Source: an uncultured Alphaproteobacteria bacterium
GTDB lineage: Bacteria > Pseudomonadota > Alphaproteobacteria > Micavibrionales > Micavibrionaceae
Direction of reading: 5' to 3'
DNA: 5,293 bases
Assembly (NCBI GenBank): GCA_937124505.1
Contig: CAKZKV010000089.1
Span: forward strand, 1-5,293
Shown: in pieces, positions 1-5,293 of the stretch
Layout of the letters: each line of letters begins with the position of its first letter
Numbering within the stretch: the first letter of the stretch is position 1
Program-made: the position numbers and the translations under genes
Notes under the pieces: generated by a model
What the model saw: only the letters and a program-made list of their open reading frames with translations
The model's database searches: none
What the model was told of the DNA's origin: nothing

Positions 1-166
1 GCGGATGAATATTCGGGTTATAGAAGAAAATCGTCAGGTCAATGCCGTCCCTCTGCATCCGCTCGATCAGGTCGCCGGAACACGGCGCGCAACAGGAATG
101 CAGGAGAACTTTCGGGTCTCCGTTCGGGGGGGCGAGTTTTTCGATATCTGTAACTGTTTGGGGCAT
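1..166 (-). CDS. queH: QueH, epoxyqueuosine reductase (partial, N-terminal 55 residues)
   Basis: QueH reduces the epoxide of epoxyqueuosine in tRNA to give queuosine, the last step of the pathway, and is the non-orthologous replacement for QueG. The visible protein starts [10 protein letters not shown] and carries [11 protein letters not shown] (residues 20-30), the N-terminal cysteine cluster expected to bind metal or an iron-sulfur centre. FFYNPNIHP (47-55) follows. Both motifs are signatures of the QueH (former DUF208) family. The gene runs off the left edge of the window, so its catalytic C-terminal part is not seen. The ATG overlaps the stop of the upstream membrane-protein gene as TAATG. 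A GGAG lies about 13 nt upstream, which is rather far, so translation probably depends on coupling. Its place downstream of queA, the preceding enzymatic step, supports the call. Confidence 0.93.
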   Translation of the reverse strand, partial: MPQTVTDIEKLAPPNGDPKVLLHSCCAPCSGDLIERMQRDGIDLTIFFYNPNIHP

Positions 167-729
167 TAGTTTTTATATTCTCCAAAATAAACATAAGGTC
201 TCATGAGGTCTGGCAATTTTTTAGATGTATCTACAATATTAAGTAAATGACTCATTTCTTGATCATAATTTTTATTTCTAACTCCATCAAAAGATATTAG
301 CCAAGCATAACTTTCGTTTATGCTATCAAAATAGTCATGTATGTCATTGCTAAACAGTGCTTTAGTTTTATGGTAGCCGATTCCTCTAAAAGAGGAATGT
401 GCTTCAATTAACCCTTTAATAACTTCCTCCTTCTCTTTTTCATCTTTACTATTTCGACGAATTCTTCCAAATTTTGTTACCATGCTGGAGAACTTTAAAA
501 GACTTTCATATATTTCCCATCTTTTTTCAAAAAGTTCTAAACGTATTTTTTCTTTCGTATAAAAGTAAGCGTAATAGCTGAAAAATGCTGTGATAGACCC
601 AAAGACTATAGCGGTAAAAGCTGTATATTGTTCAATTACAAGGAAATAGCCTGCAAAAATAAAAACAGCTAAAAAGATTAAAGTCCAAACGGAAAACGAG
701 GGCAATGTCTTATGAATAAGGTCTTTCAT
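166..729 (-). CDS. AT-rich two-TM membrane protein of unknown function
   Basis: No function is recognised for this 187-residue protein. It begins with two hydrophobic segments (about 13-32 and 36-57), predicted as a membrane hairpin. A charged, probably cytoplasmic region follows: [17 protein letters not shown] (59-75) then a Lys/Glu-rich helix (90-105). An [13 protein letters not shown] stretch (125-137) and the ending MRPYVYF (176-182) are also visible. The layout of charged LELFEKR-type helix, LF..DI..Y and terminal PY.xF recalls a widespread class of short hypothetical proteins, but that is pattern memory and gives no role. GC content is about one third by eye, clearly below its neighbours, with A/T-ending codons. 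Its start overlaps the queA stop (ATGA) and its stop overlaps the queH start (TAATG), with no Shine-Dalgarno at its own start. It is probably an accessory gene acquired inside the queuosine operon. Confidence 0.82.
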   Translation of the reverse strand: MKDLIHKTLPSFSVWTLIFLAVFIFAGYFLVIEQYTAFTAIVFGSITAFFSYYAYFYTKEKIRLELFEKRWEIYESLLKFSSMVTKFGRIRRNSKDEKEKEEVIKGLIEAHSSFRGIGYHKTKALFSNDIHDYFDSINESYAWLISFDGVRNKNYDQEMSHLLNIVDTSKKLPDLMRPYVYFGEYKN

Positions 730-1802
730 GTCAGCAACATAGCATCGCCGTAGGAAAAAAATCTATACTTTTCTGCGATCGCGTCCTGATACACATTAAG
801 AATATTTTCCTTTCCCATCAGGGCGGAGACGAGCATTAGTAAAGTAGATTCAGGGAGGTGGAAGTTTGTAATGAGGCCGTCAATCACTTTGAAGTCATAA
901 CCCGGCGTGATGAAGATGTTGGTTTCGCCGGACAGATGAGCGGATGAACAGATGAGCGGATGATGATTTTGTTTTCGTTCATCTGATGCTCCGCTCATCC
1001 GTTCATCCCATATACTTTCCAGCACCCTGACACTCGTCGTTCCCACGGCAATCACCCGCCCGCGGGAGGCTTTTGTTTGCCTGATTGCGTCTATCGTTTC
1101 TTGCGATATTTCAAAGCGTTCAGTGTGCATTTTATGATCGGAAATATTCTCCGTGCGCACGGGCTGGAACGTTCCCGTGCCGACATGTAAGGTCACGTAC
1201 GCTGTTTCAATTCCCTTTTCCTGCAATTTTTTCAACAGGTTATCCGTGAAGTGTAATCCGGCGGTCGGGGCGGCGACGGAGCCTTCATGTTTTGCATAGA
1301 CGGTCTGGTATCGTTCCCGGTCGTCTTCCCTGTCTTCACGCTCCATGTAAGGAGGAAGCGGGATGTGCCCGTATGTATTTAGGATTTTATTCCACGGCAC
1401 ATCTGTCTTAAGTTCAAAGAGATCGTTTTGTCTTGTACCAATCGTGCAAAAATCCACTCCATTCGTTCGGGATGACAGTAAATTGATTTGGCTTCCCGGC
1501 TTCAAACTCTTTCCACCTCTGACATGGGCGAGGGCGGTGTGATCATCAAGAATCCGCTCAATCAGGATTTCAACCTTGCCACCTGTGGGTTTTTGGCCAT
1601 ACAGGCGGGCGGGGATGACCTTGGAATTGTTAAACACCAGCAAGTCGCCGGGCTGTAACAAATTCGGCAAATCATAAAAGTGTTTGTGTTGGATTTCGCC
1701 CGCTTGATTGACGCACATCAGGCGGCTGGCCGTGCGGTCTTTGAGCGGTTCGGAGGCAATCAGTTCCGGTGGCAGGTCGTAATAAAAGTCAGAGGTTTTC
1801 AT
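726..1802 (-). CDS. queA: QueA, S-adenosylmethionine:tRNA ribosyltransferase-isomerase
   Basis: QueA transfers and isomerises the ribosyl part of S-adenosylmethionine onto preQ1 at the wobble position of tRNAs, giving epoxyqueuosine; it is cytosolic. The 358-residue protein has the normal family length (E. coli about 356). Family motifs appear in order: the start MKTSDFYYDLPPELIASEPL, NNSKVIPARL (58-67), YGHIPLPPYM (144-153), GSVAAPTAGLHFT (174-186), VGTGTFQPV (207-215), ITNFHLPESTLLMLV (311-325) and YRFFSYGDAM (346-355). The ATG start matches the conserved N-terminus although no good Shine-Dalgarno precedes it. It lies 39 bp downstream of the DUF155 frame's final TAA, and its TGA overlaps the next start. 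Residues 265-290, between VLES and ETNIFITPGY, are about 14-16 residues longer than I expect and are encoded by a palindromic repeat. All recognised core motifs remain, so the enzyme is probably functional. Confidence 0.97.
   Translation of the reverse strand: MKTSDFYYDLPPELIASEPLKDRTASRLMCVNQAGEIQHKHFYDLPNLLQPGDLLVFNNSKVIPARLYGQKPTGGKVEILIERILDDHTALAHVRGGKSLKPGSQINLLSSRTNGVDFCTIGTRQNDLFELKTDVPWNKILNTYGHIPLPPYMEREDREDDRERYQTVYAKHEGSVAAPTAGLHFTDNLLKKLQEKGIETAYVTLHVGTGTFQPVRTENISDHKMHTERFEISQETIDAIRQTKASRGRVIAVGTTSVRVLESIWDERMSGASDERKQNHHPLICSSAHLSGETNIFITPGYDFKVIDGLITNFHLPESTLLMLVSALMGKENILNVYQDAIAEKYRFFSYGDAMLLT
932..963. repeat. Exact tandem duplication of a 16-bp unit
   Basis: ACAGATGAGCGGATGA occurs twice back to back, at 932-947 and 948-963, without mismatch. 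It forms most of the left arm of the palindrome in queA. Sixteen is not a multiple of three, so gain or loss of one copy would shift the queA frame. Confidence 0.9.
934..1008. repeat. Palindromic repeat of 8-bp units inside queA
   Basis: The left arm is four 8-bp units: AGATGAGC, GGATGAAC, AGATGAGC, GGATGATG (934-965). The right arm, read on the other strand from 1008 to 977, is GGATGAAC, GGATGAGC, GGAGCATC, AGATGAAC. Positions 942-959 pair with 991-1008 in an 18-bp stem with one mismatch. An inner 5-bp stem (962-966 with 979-983) closes a T-rich loop. The element lies in frame within queA (residues 265-290), in a loop that varies in length between homologues. It resembles, in principle, small palindromic elements such as the Rickettsia RPEs that insert in frame in genes. 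I do not recognise it as a named family. Confidence 0.8.
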
Positions 1803-1841
1803 GGTGTGGTTTTAACAGAGCCTCTTGAAAAAGTCCCCTGC

Positions 1842-1937
1842 TTAATGACTGAAAAACGTCTCGTTAATCGTAAAGAGAATTTCAATGACGATCAGAATGA
1901 CAATATACCACTCCACATGCAGGGTGCGTTTGTCCTG
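1842..1937 (-). pseudogene. In-frame C-terminal anchor of the DUF155 gene beyond the TAG
   Basis: After the TAG at 1940-1938 the same frame stays open for 31 codons to a TAA at 1844-1842. It encodes QDKRTLH followed by VEWYIVILIVIEILF, the typical DUF155 C-terminal membrane segment. The full frame would be 266 codons, counting the amber. The tail has no start of its own and is expressed only by readthrough or if the TAG is a sequence error. Its intact family-like sequence argues for a recent mutation, an error or functional readthrough. Confidence 0.8.
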
Positions 1938-2642
1938 CTACAGGCCGGACATGGTGTCCGCCGTGCGGTACAGCAGATCAAGTTTCTGGCGCACGGCCAT
2001 GCTGCGCTCGGAAATTTCGAATTCGTCTGTCAGGCGCATGTAAAGAGGCTCCACCTCCGGACATTCCCAGATAATTTCAGGTTTTTCGGTGATCTCCACC
2101 TGTCCGACCATCTGGCGCTCAATGGACAGGGTCGATCCCATTTGACGGAGCAGGCTGCGCCACAGTTTGCTTTTTGTTTCGCCTTTGCTCAGGCTTTCCG
2201 TAACAGGGTCAAATTTTTCGAAACTCTTTGAAATACTGGATTCATAATAAGACAGCACAGCACTTCTCGCCAGAACCTCCGCAATGGTTTGCAGGCGTGG
2301 AAAGTCCCAAGCGGAAAGTGTGATCGTATCCAGATCATGCCCGTCTTTTAGGTCTTTTCCAACCATGACATCTTCTTCTTCACAGGCGATATTTTCATAT
2401 TTCTTAATGATGTGCGGCTCGAGGTCTTTAAGAAAATTTTCCTCTTCTGTCTTCGTCAGGTTAAACAGCACCACCGCGCCATAGCGGAACAGGGCCGCAT
2501 ATCCGTCCGTTCCGGCAGGGGTGACAATCGGGGAGGCCGTCAACATGCCCGGTTTGTCGAAGGGTTTGGTGTCAATGCGTTTACCAACAAACAGCGCCCG
2601 CGCCGTGATGGTTTCCTTGTTTGAAAAAAATGTGCTCGTCAT
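1938..2642 (-). CDS. RMD1/DUF155 (YagE-like) family protein, stopped by in-frame TAG
   Basis: This 234-residue open frame matches the RMD1/DUF155 family, whose yeast members sit in the mitochondrial inner membrane; the biochemical role of bacterial members is not established to my knowledge. Recognisable parts are TARALFVGKRID (13-24), DGYAALFRYGAVVLFNL (46-62), the acidic ACEEEDVMVGKD region (86-97), DFPRLQTIAEVLARSAVLSYYE (113-134) and LTDEFEISERSMAVRQKLDLLY (204-225). Family members normally finish with LLQDKR-like residues and a hydrophobic C-terminal anchor. Here the frame reads SGL, then TAG, then QDKR and an intact anchor. As translated it would be a soluble, truncated protein. No Shine-Dalgarno precedes the ATG at 2642; a leaderless or weakly initiated transcript is possible. 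It is divergent from the EEP gene and may be the first gene of the queA operon. The family call is firm; whether the gene is functional is open. Confidence 0.85.
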   Translation of the reverse strand: MTSTFFSNKETITARALFVGKRIDTKPFDKPGMLTASPIVTPAGTDGYAALFRYGAVVLFNLTKTEEENFLKDLEPHIIKKYENIACEEEDVMVGKDLKDGHDLDTITLSAWDFPRLQTIAEVLARSAVLSYYESSISKSFEKFDPVTESLSKGETKSKLWRSLLRQMGSTLSIERQMVGQVEITEKPEIIWECPEVEPLYMRLTDEFEISERSMAVRQKLDLLYRTADTMSGL

Positions 2643-2668
2643 AAAAAATATAAGTTGTTATGACATGT

Positions 2669-2697
2669 CTATTACAGAGACTTTGGCCAAAAGACAA
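2669..2697 (-). promoter_or_regulatory. Possible sigma-70-type promoter for the DUF155 gene
   Basis: Reading the minus strand, TTGTCT (2697-2692) is followed after 17 bp by TAATAG (2674-2669), about 27 nt before the ATG. The match to -35 and -10 consensus is weak (about 4/6 and 3/6). The support is mainly its position in the divergent gap. Confidence 0.25.
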
Positions 2698-2705
2698 GAT
2701 AAACG

Positions 2706-2733
2706 TTGTGTCCATCTGATTTCAAAATATACT
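2706..2733 (+). promoter_or_regulatory. Likely sigma-70-type promoter for the EEP gene
   Basis: TTGTGT (2706-2711) and TATACT (2728-2733) are separated by 16 bp. The -10 matches consensus at 5 of 6 positions, the -35 only at 3. Transcription would start near 2740, just before a good ribosome binding site, AAAGGTG (2741-2747), 5 nt from the ATG. If the start is that close, the 5' leader is very short and could include little more than this site. Confidence 0.4.
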
Positions 2734-2752
2734 TCATGATAAAGGTGTAATA

Positions 2753-3769
2753 ATGAAGATAAAAACACAAGCCATCATAGGTGATGCCCACCGATTAACC
2801 GTTTGGCTTTACTCATTTTTGCGGTTTTTCTTTTTGATTTCCCTGATTGCCATACCCATTCACTACACAGGCTTGCTAAGTATTCTTTATTTCATAGATC
2901 TGTTTAGCCATTTTACTCTGCAATATGCGATGGGAGGATTGGTTCTGGGAGCATTGCTTCTGGTCTTTCAGGAAAAGAAAAAAGCGGCAATCTGCTTTTG
3001 TATTTTTTTTCTTTGCCTCATTGAAACACGCTGGACTCTGGATCATCCTCTGCAATTTTCTCCGACAGCCGAGAAGCCTGTTTACCGGGTCGCAACATAT
3101 AATCACAATGTCGGAAAACGGGACTTTCAAACAGTGCGTGATTGGTTGACCCAACATCACGAAGAATTGGATGCCGTTGTTATTCAGGAAGCCAATGCCG
3201 GAACGTCAGAGATGGCAGAAAGCTTGCGGGCGTTATTTCCCTACCAAATTCACGAGCCGCGTGACTATCCCTTTGGCATGGTTATTCTGAGTAAGTATGA
3301 ATTTGTGGAGCCGCAAAAAATATCGCTGCCCGGGCCTTATTTTGAAAATATGGCGATCCATTTTTCTTTTCAATCTCCGAAAGCACTCAGGCCCCTGGCT
3401 GTTTACGCGGTACACTCATATCCGCCTGCCGGGCCTTTGGCGGCATCACAAAGGGATTATGATCTTCTTGAAACGGCAAGGTATATTGGCGGAGATAAAA
3501 GTCAGAATATCGTGATGATGGGAGATTTTAATCTCACGCCCTTTGCACCTGTCTTTGGACAGGTTCTGGATGTTTCTGATCTTAACTATCAATCATACGG
3601 GCTGTTGTTAAATCCGACCTGGCCGTCTTTTAACATGTTTGATTTTTTGCGCATTCCTATTGACCATGTGTTTTACAGTGATGGTTTGATTCAGATTGAA
3701 AAACAGGTTGGGGCAAGTTTTGGTTCGGATCACCACATTTTAATTGTGGGTTATGCCGAGAACAGGTAG
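2753..3769 (+). CDS. Membrane-anchored endonuclease/exonuclease/phosphatase (EEP) domain protein
   Basis: This 338-residue protein belongs to the Mg-dependent endonuclease/exonuclease/phosphatase superfamily; its substrate (DNA, phosphoester or lipid headgroup) cannot be told from sequence. The N-terminal third has about three hydrophobic segments (18-36, 53-73, 77-92) with a Lys cluster QEKKK between the last two. The EEP domain follows from about 110: TYNHNVGKRD (115-124, metal-site Asn), VVIQEA with Glu146, the catalytic-type His221 in AVHSYPP, GDFNLTP (257-263, Asp258/Asn260), PIDHVFYS (302-309) and the closing SDHH (325-328). All key residues are present, so it should be active, probably with the domain outside the cytoplasmic membrane. 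The ATG is supported by AAAGGTG 5 nt upstream. It ends in TAG and the frame could run only 11 codons further to a TAA. It is divergent from the DUF155 gene and 65 bp upstream of yejB. Confidence 0.88.
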   Translation: MKIKTQAIIGDAHRLTVWLYSFLRFFFLISLIAIPIHYTGLLSILYFIDLFSHFTLQYAMGGLVLGALLLVFQEKKKAAICFCIFFLCLIETRWTLDHPLQFSPTAEKPVYRVATYNHNVGKRDFQTVRDWLTQHHEELDAVVIQEANAGTSEMAESLRALFPYQIHEPRDYPFGMVILSKYEFVEPQKISLPGPYFENMAIHFSFQSPKALRPLAVYAVHSYPPAGPLAASQRDYDLLETARYIGGDKSQNIVMMGDFNLTPFAPVFGQVLDVSDLNYQSYGLLLNPTWPSFNMFDFLRIPIDHVFYSDGLIQIEKQVGASFGSDHHILIVGYAENR

Positions 3770-3776
3770 CTAAAGG

Positions 3777-3806
3777 TTGGTCAGAATGAGCGTTCACTGC
3801 TATAAA
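3777..3806 (+). promoter_or_regulatory. Possible promoter for yejBE with near-palindrome in the spacer
   Basis: TTGGTC (3777-3782) and TATAAA (3801-3806) are 18 bp apart. The -10 fits well (5/6), the -35 weakly (3/6). Between them lies TGAGCGTTCA (3787-3796), one base from the perfect palindrome TGAACGTTCA, where a repressor could bind. The predicted start near 3813 gives a leader of only about 20 nt before the yejB ATG. Confidence 0.35.
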
Positions 3807-3834
3807 GATTGAAGAATAAATTATCTGTTTGTAC

Positions 3835-4944
3835 ATGGCCAATTATATCCTGCGACGTTTATTGCTGATGATCCCGACTTTGCTTGGGATTATGCTGGTG
3901 AGTTTTGCGATTATCCAGTTTGTGCCGGGCGGGCCGGTGGAGCGCATGATTGCCGAGTTACAGGGGCATGGCGTAGAGGCAACGGCGCGGATTGGCGGTG
4001 GATCGGGAGGAGGCGGTGGTTTTTCGACCAGCAGCGCCGCGACCGCCGCAGGACAGGGGAGCCAGTACCGCGGATCGCAAGGGCTTGACCCGGAATTTAT
4101 CAAGGAACTGGAGGCGCTGTACGGGTTTGACAAACCGGCACATGAGCGCTTCGTCCTGATGGTGTGGAACTACCTGCGTTTTGATCTGGGGGAGAGTTAT
4201 TACCGCGATATCGGCGTACTTGATCTGGTGCTGGAGAAAATGCCGGTGTCGATTTCACTCGGCCTTTGGTCCACGCTGATTATTTACCTGATTTCCATTC
4301 CGCTTGGCATCAAAAAAGCCGTCCGGGACGGGCTGGCGTTTGATATCTGGAGCTCGGCGGCGATCTTTATCGGTTATGCGATCCCGTCTTTCATGTTTGC
4401 GATTTTGCTGATTATCCTGTTTGCCGGGGGGCGTTATTGGGATATTTTTCCGTTGCGGGGCTTGGTGTCCGATAATTATGACGAATTGAGTTTCTATCAG
4501 CAAATTCTAGATTATGCCTGGCATATGGTGCTGCCGATTGCGGCGATGGTGATCAGCGGGTTTGCCGGGCTGACCATGCTGACCAAAAATTCGTTTCTGG
4601 ACGAGATTAACAAGCAATACGTCCTGACCGCGCGCGCCAAAGGGCTTTCCGAGAGGCGCGTTTTGTACAAGCATATCTTCCGCAATGCCATGCTGATCGT
4701 GATTGCCGGGTTCCCGGCGGCGTTTCTGGCGATTTTCTTTACCGGCTCTTTGTTGATTGAAGTCATTTTCTCTTTGGACGGCCTTGGGCTGCTCGGCTAT
4801 GAGAGTATTATCAACCGTGACTATCCGGTGGTTCTGGGGACGCTTTATATCTACTCCCTGATGGGGCTGGTGATGGGGCTGGTGCGTGATGTGGTCTATG
4901 TGATGGTCGATCCGCGCATTGATTTCGAAGCGAGGGAGGTATGA
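3835..4944 (+). CDS. yejB: YejB-type ABC transporter permease (peptide/microcin C importer)
   Basis: YejB is one of two inner-membrane permeases of the YejABEF importer, which in E. coli takes up microcin C and oligopeptides. The protein (369 residues from this ATG) aligns by eye with E. coli YejB over its whole length: [16 protein letters not shown] and [14 protein letters not shown] at the N-terminus, [12 protein letters not shown] (78-89), [12 protein letters not shown] (95-106), [19 protein letters not shown] (141-159), [14 protein letters not shown] (181-194), [12 protein letters not shown] (205-216), the ATPase-contacting loop [24 protein letters not shown] (262-285, quoted by position only in part) and the end [11 protein letters not shown]. 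About six membrane segments are visible. Residues 53-75 form a Gly/Ser-rich periplasmic linker. An in-frame TTG at 3829 would add two residues; ATG is preferred because MANYILRR matches the family start. No strong ribosome binding site is seen. Confidence 0.96.
   Translation: MANYILRRLLLMIPTLLGIMLVSFAIIQFVPGGPVERMIAELQGHGVEATARIGGGSGGGGGFSTSSAATAAGQGSQYRGSQGLDPEFIKELEALYGFDKPAHERFVLMVWNYLRFDLGESYYRDIGVLDLVLEKMPVSISLGLWSTLIIYLISIPLGIKKAVRDGLAFDIWSSAAIFIGYAIPSFMFAILLIILFAGGRYWDIFPLRGLVSDNYDELSFYQQILDYAWHMVLPIAAMVISGFAGLTMLTKNSFLDEINKQYVLTARAKGLSERRVLYKHIFRNAMLIVIAGFPAAFLAIFFTGSLLIEVIFSLDGLGLLGYESIINRDYPVVLGTLYIYSLMGLVMGLVRDVVYVMVDPRIDFEAREV
4933..4939 (+). promoter_or_regulatory. Ribosome binding site of yejE inside the end of yejB
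   Basis: AGGGAGG lies in the last codons of yejB. It is 1 nt from the ATG at 4941 and 4 nt from the ATG at 4944, which favours the second ATG as the yejE start. Confidence 0.7.
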
Positions 4945-5293
4945 TGACACTCTCCCCCCTCACCTCCCGCCGTCTTCAACAATTTCGTGCCAACAAGCGC
5001 GGATACTGGAGTTTCTGGATTTTTCTGGTGTTGTTTTTTGCTTGTTTGGGCGCGGAGTTTATCGCCAATGACAAACCGATCCTGATCAAATTTCAGGATG
5101 CCTATTATACGCCGATATTCAAAATCTATGCGGAAACCGAATTTGGCGGGGATTTCCAGACGGAGGCGGATTACCGCGATCCGTATGTGCAGGAACTCAT
5201 TGAAAAAGACGGCGGCTGGATGATCTGGCCTCCTATTCCGTTTTCCTATGACACGATTAATTATGACTTGCCGGAGCCGGCTCCGTCCGCGCC
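4944..5293 (+). CDS. yejE: YejE-type ABC transporter permease (partial, N-terminal 116 residues)
   Basis: YejE is the second permease of the YejABEF peptide/microcin C importer. The visible part shows family features: RRLQQFRANKRGYWSFWIF (9-27) leading into the first membrane segment (about 21-41), then AEFIANDKPILIKF (37-50), TEFGGDFQTEADYRDPY (65-81), GWMIWPPIPFSYDTINY (91-107) and a Pro-rich stretch before the window ends. The gene is cut by the right edge. Two adjacent ATGs are possible, at 4941 (ATGA overlap with yejB) and 4944 (TGATG overlap). The strong ribosome binding site AGGGAGG (4933-4939) is almost touching the first and 4 nt from the second, so 4944 is preferred. Either choice implies tight coupling with yejB so that both permeases are made together. 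The yejF ATPase gene would be expected downstream, outside the window. Confidence 0.95.
   Translation, partial: MTLSPLTSRRLQQFRANKRGYWSFWIFLVLFFACLGAEFIANDKPILIKFQDAYYTPIFKIYAETEFGGDFQTEADYRDPYVQELIEKDGGWMIWPPIPFSYDTINYDLPEPAPSA

Noticed and set aside
1..9. GCGGATGAA at the window start as another copy of the queA repeat
   Set aside because: It encodes the conserved QueH motif NIHP on the minus strand, so the short match is coincidence.
932..1008. Short repeats suggesting a CRISPR array
   Set aside because: Units are contiguous 8- and 16-bp repeats without spacers, arranged as inverted arms, inside a coding region.
1680..2231. Plus-strand open frame of 183 codons across the queA start and the DUF155 3' end
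   Set aside because: It lies opposite two recognisable minus-strand genes, has no family resemblance and no ribosome binding site; it is antisense shadow.
3770..3834. Rho-independent terminator after the EEP gene
   Set aside because: No GC-rich hairpin followed by a T run is present in this gap.
3991..4059. Gly/Ser-rich low-complexity stretch in yejB as an insertion or fusion linker
   Set aside because: E. coli YejB has a Gly-rich variable loop at the same place before YRGG.GLDPE, so it is a normal variable periplasmic loop of the family.
4507..4950. Minus-strand open frame of 147 codons opposite yejB
   Set aside because: Rich in His/Gln/Arg/Pro as expected for the antisense of a membrane protein gene, and yejB on the plus strand is certain.

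Overview
The window looks like chromosomal DNA from an alphaproteobacterium-like organism. The basis is the combination of a bacterial RMD1/DUF155 protein, a YejB/YejE-type transporter and a queuosine operon. Base composition is moderate, except for one clearly AT-rich gene. The taxonomic call is an inference from family resemblance; no marker gene settles it.

Left half, minus strand (1-2642). Read in the direction of transcription, the order is an RMD1/DUF155 family gene (2642 to 1938), queA (1802-726), a small AT-rich membrane protein of unknown function (729-166), and the start of queH (166 to beyond the window edge). The last three overlap (ATGA, then TAATG), so they are almost certainly co-transcribed and translationally coupled. 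QueA makes epoxyqueuosine in tRNA and QueH reduces it to queuosine, so the unknown gene sits between two consecutive pathway steps. Two things here are odd. The DUF155 reading frame is cut by an in-frame TAG, after which the missing C-terminal membrane anchor (31 codons) is still encoded in frame. Also, queA contains an in-frame palindromic repeat built from 8-bp units.

Centre (2643-2752) is a short divergent promoter region. It serves the DUF155 gene leftwards and a gene for a membrane-anchored endonuclease/exonuclease/phosphatase (EEP) domain protein rightwards (2753-3769).

Right half, plus strand (3770-5293). A 65-bp gap holds a plausible promoter. It is followed by yejB and the 5' part of yejE, overlapping at their junction, which encode the two permeases of a peptide/microcin C-type ABC importer. 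The substrate-binding protein and ATPase genes are not in view.

No RNA gene, CRISPR array, insertion sequence or convincing terminator was seen, and no gene-free stretch exceeds about 110 bp. I found no clear new multi-gene system. The items most worth following up are the amber-interrupted DUF155 gene, the palindrome inside queA, and the AT-rich gene between queA and queH.
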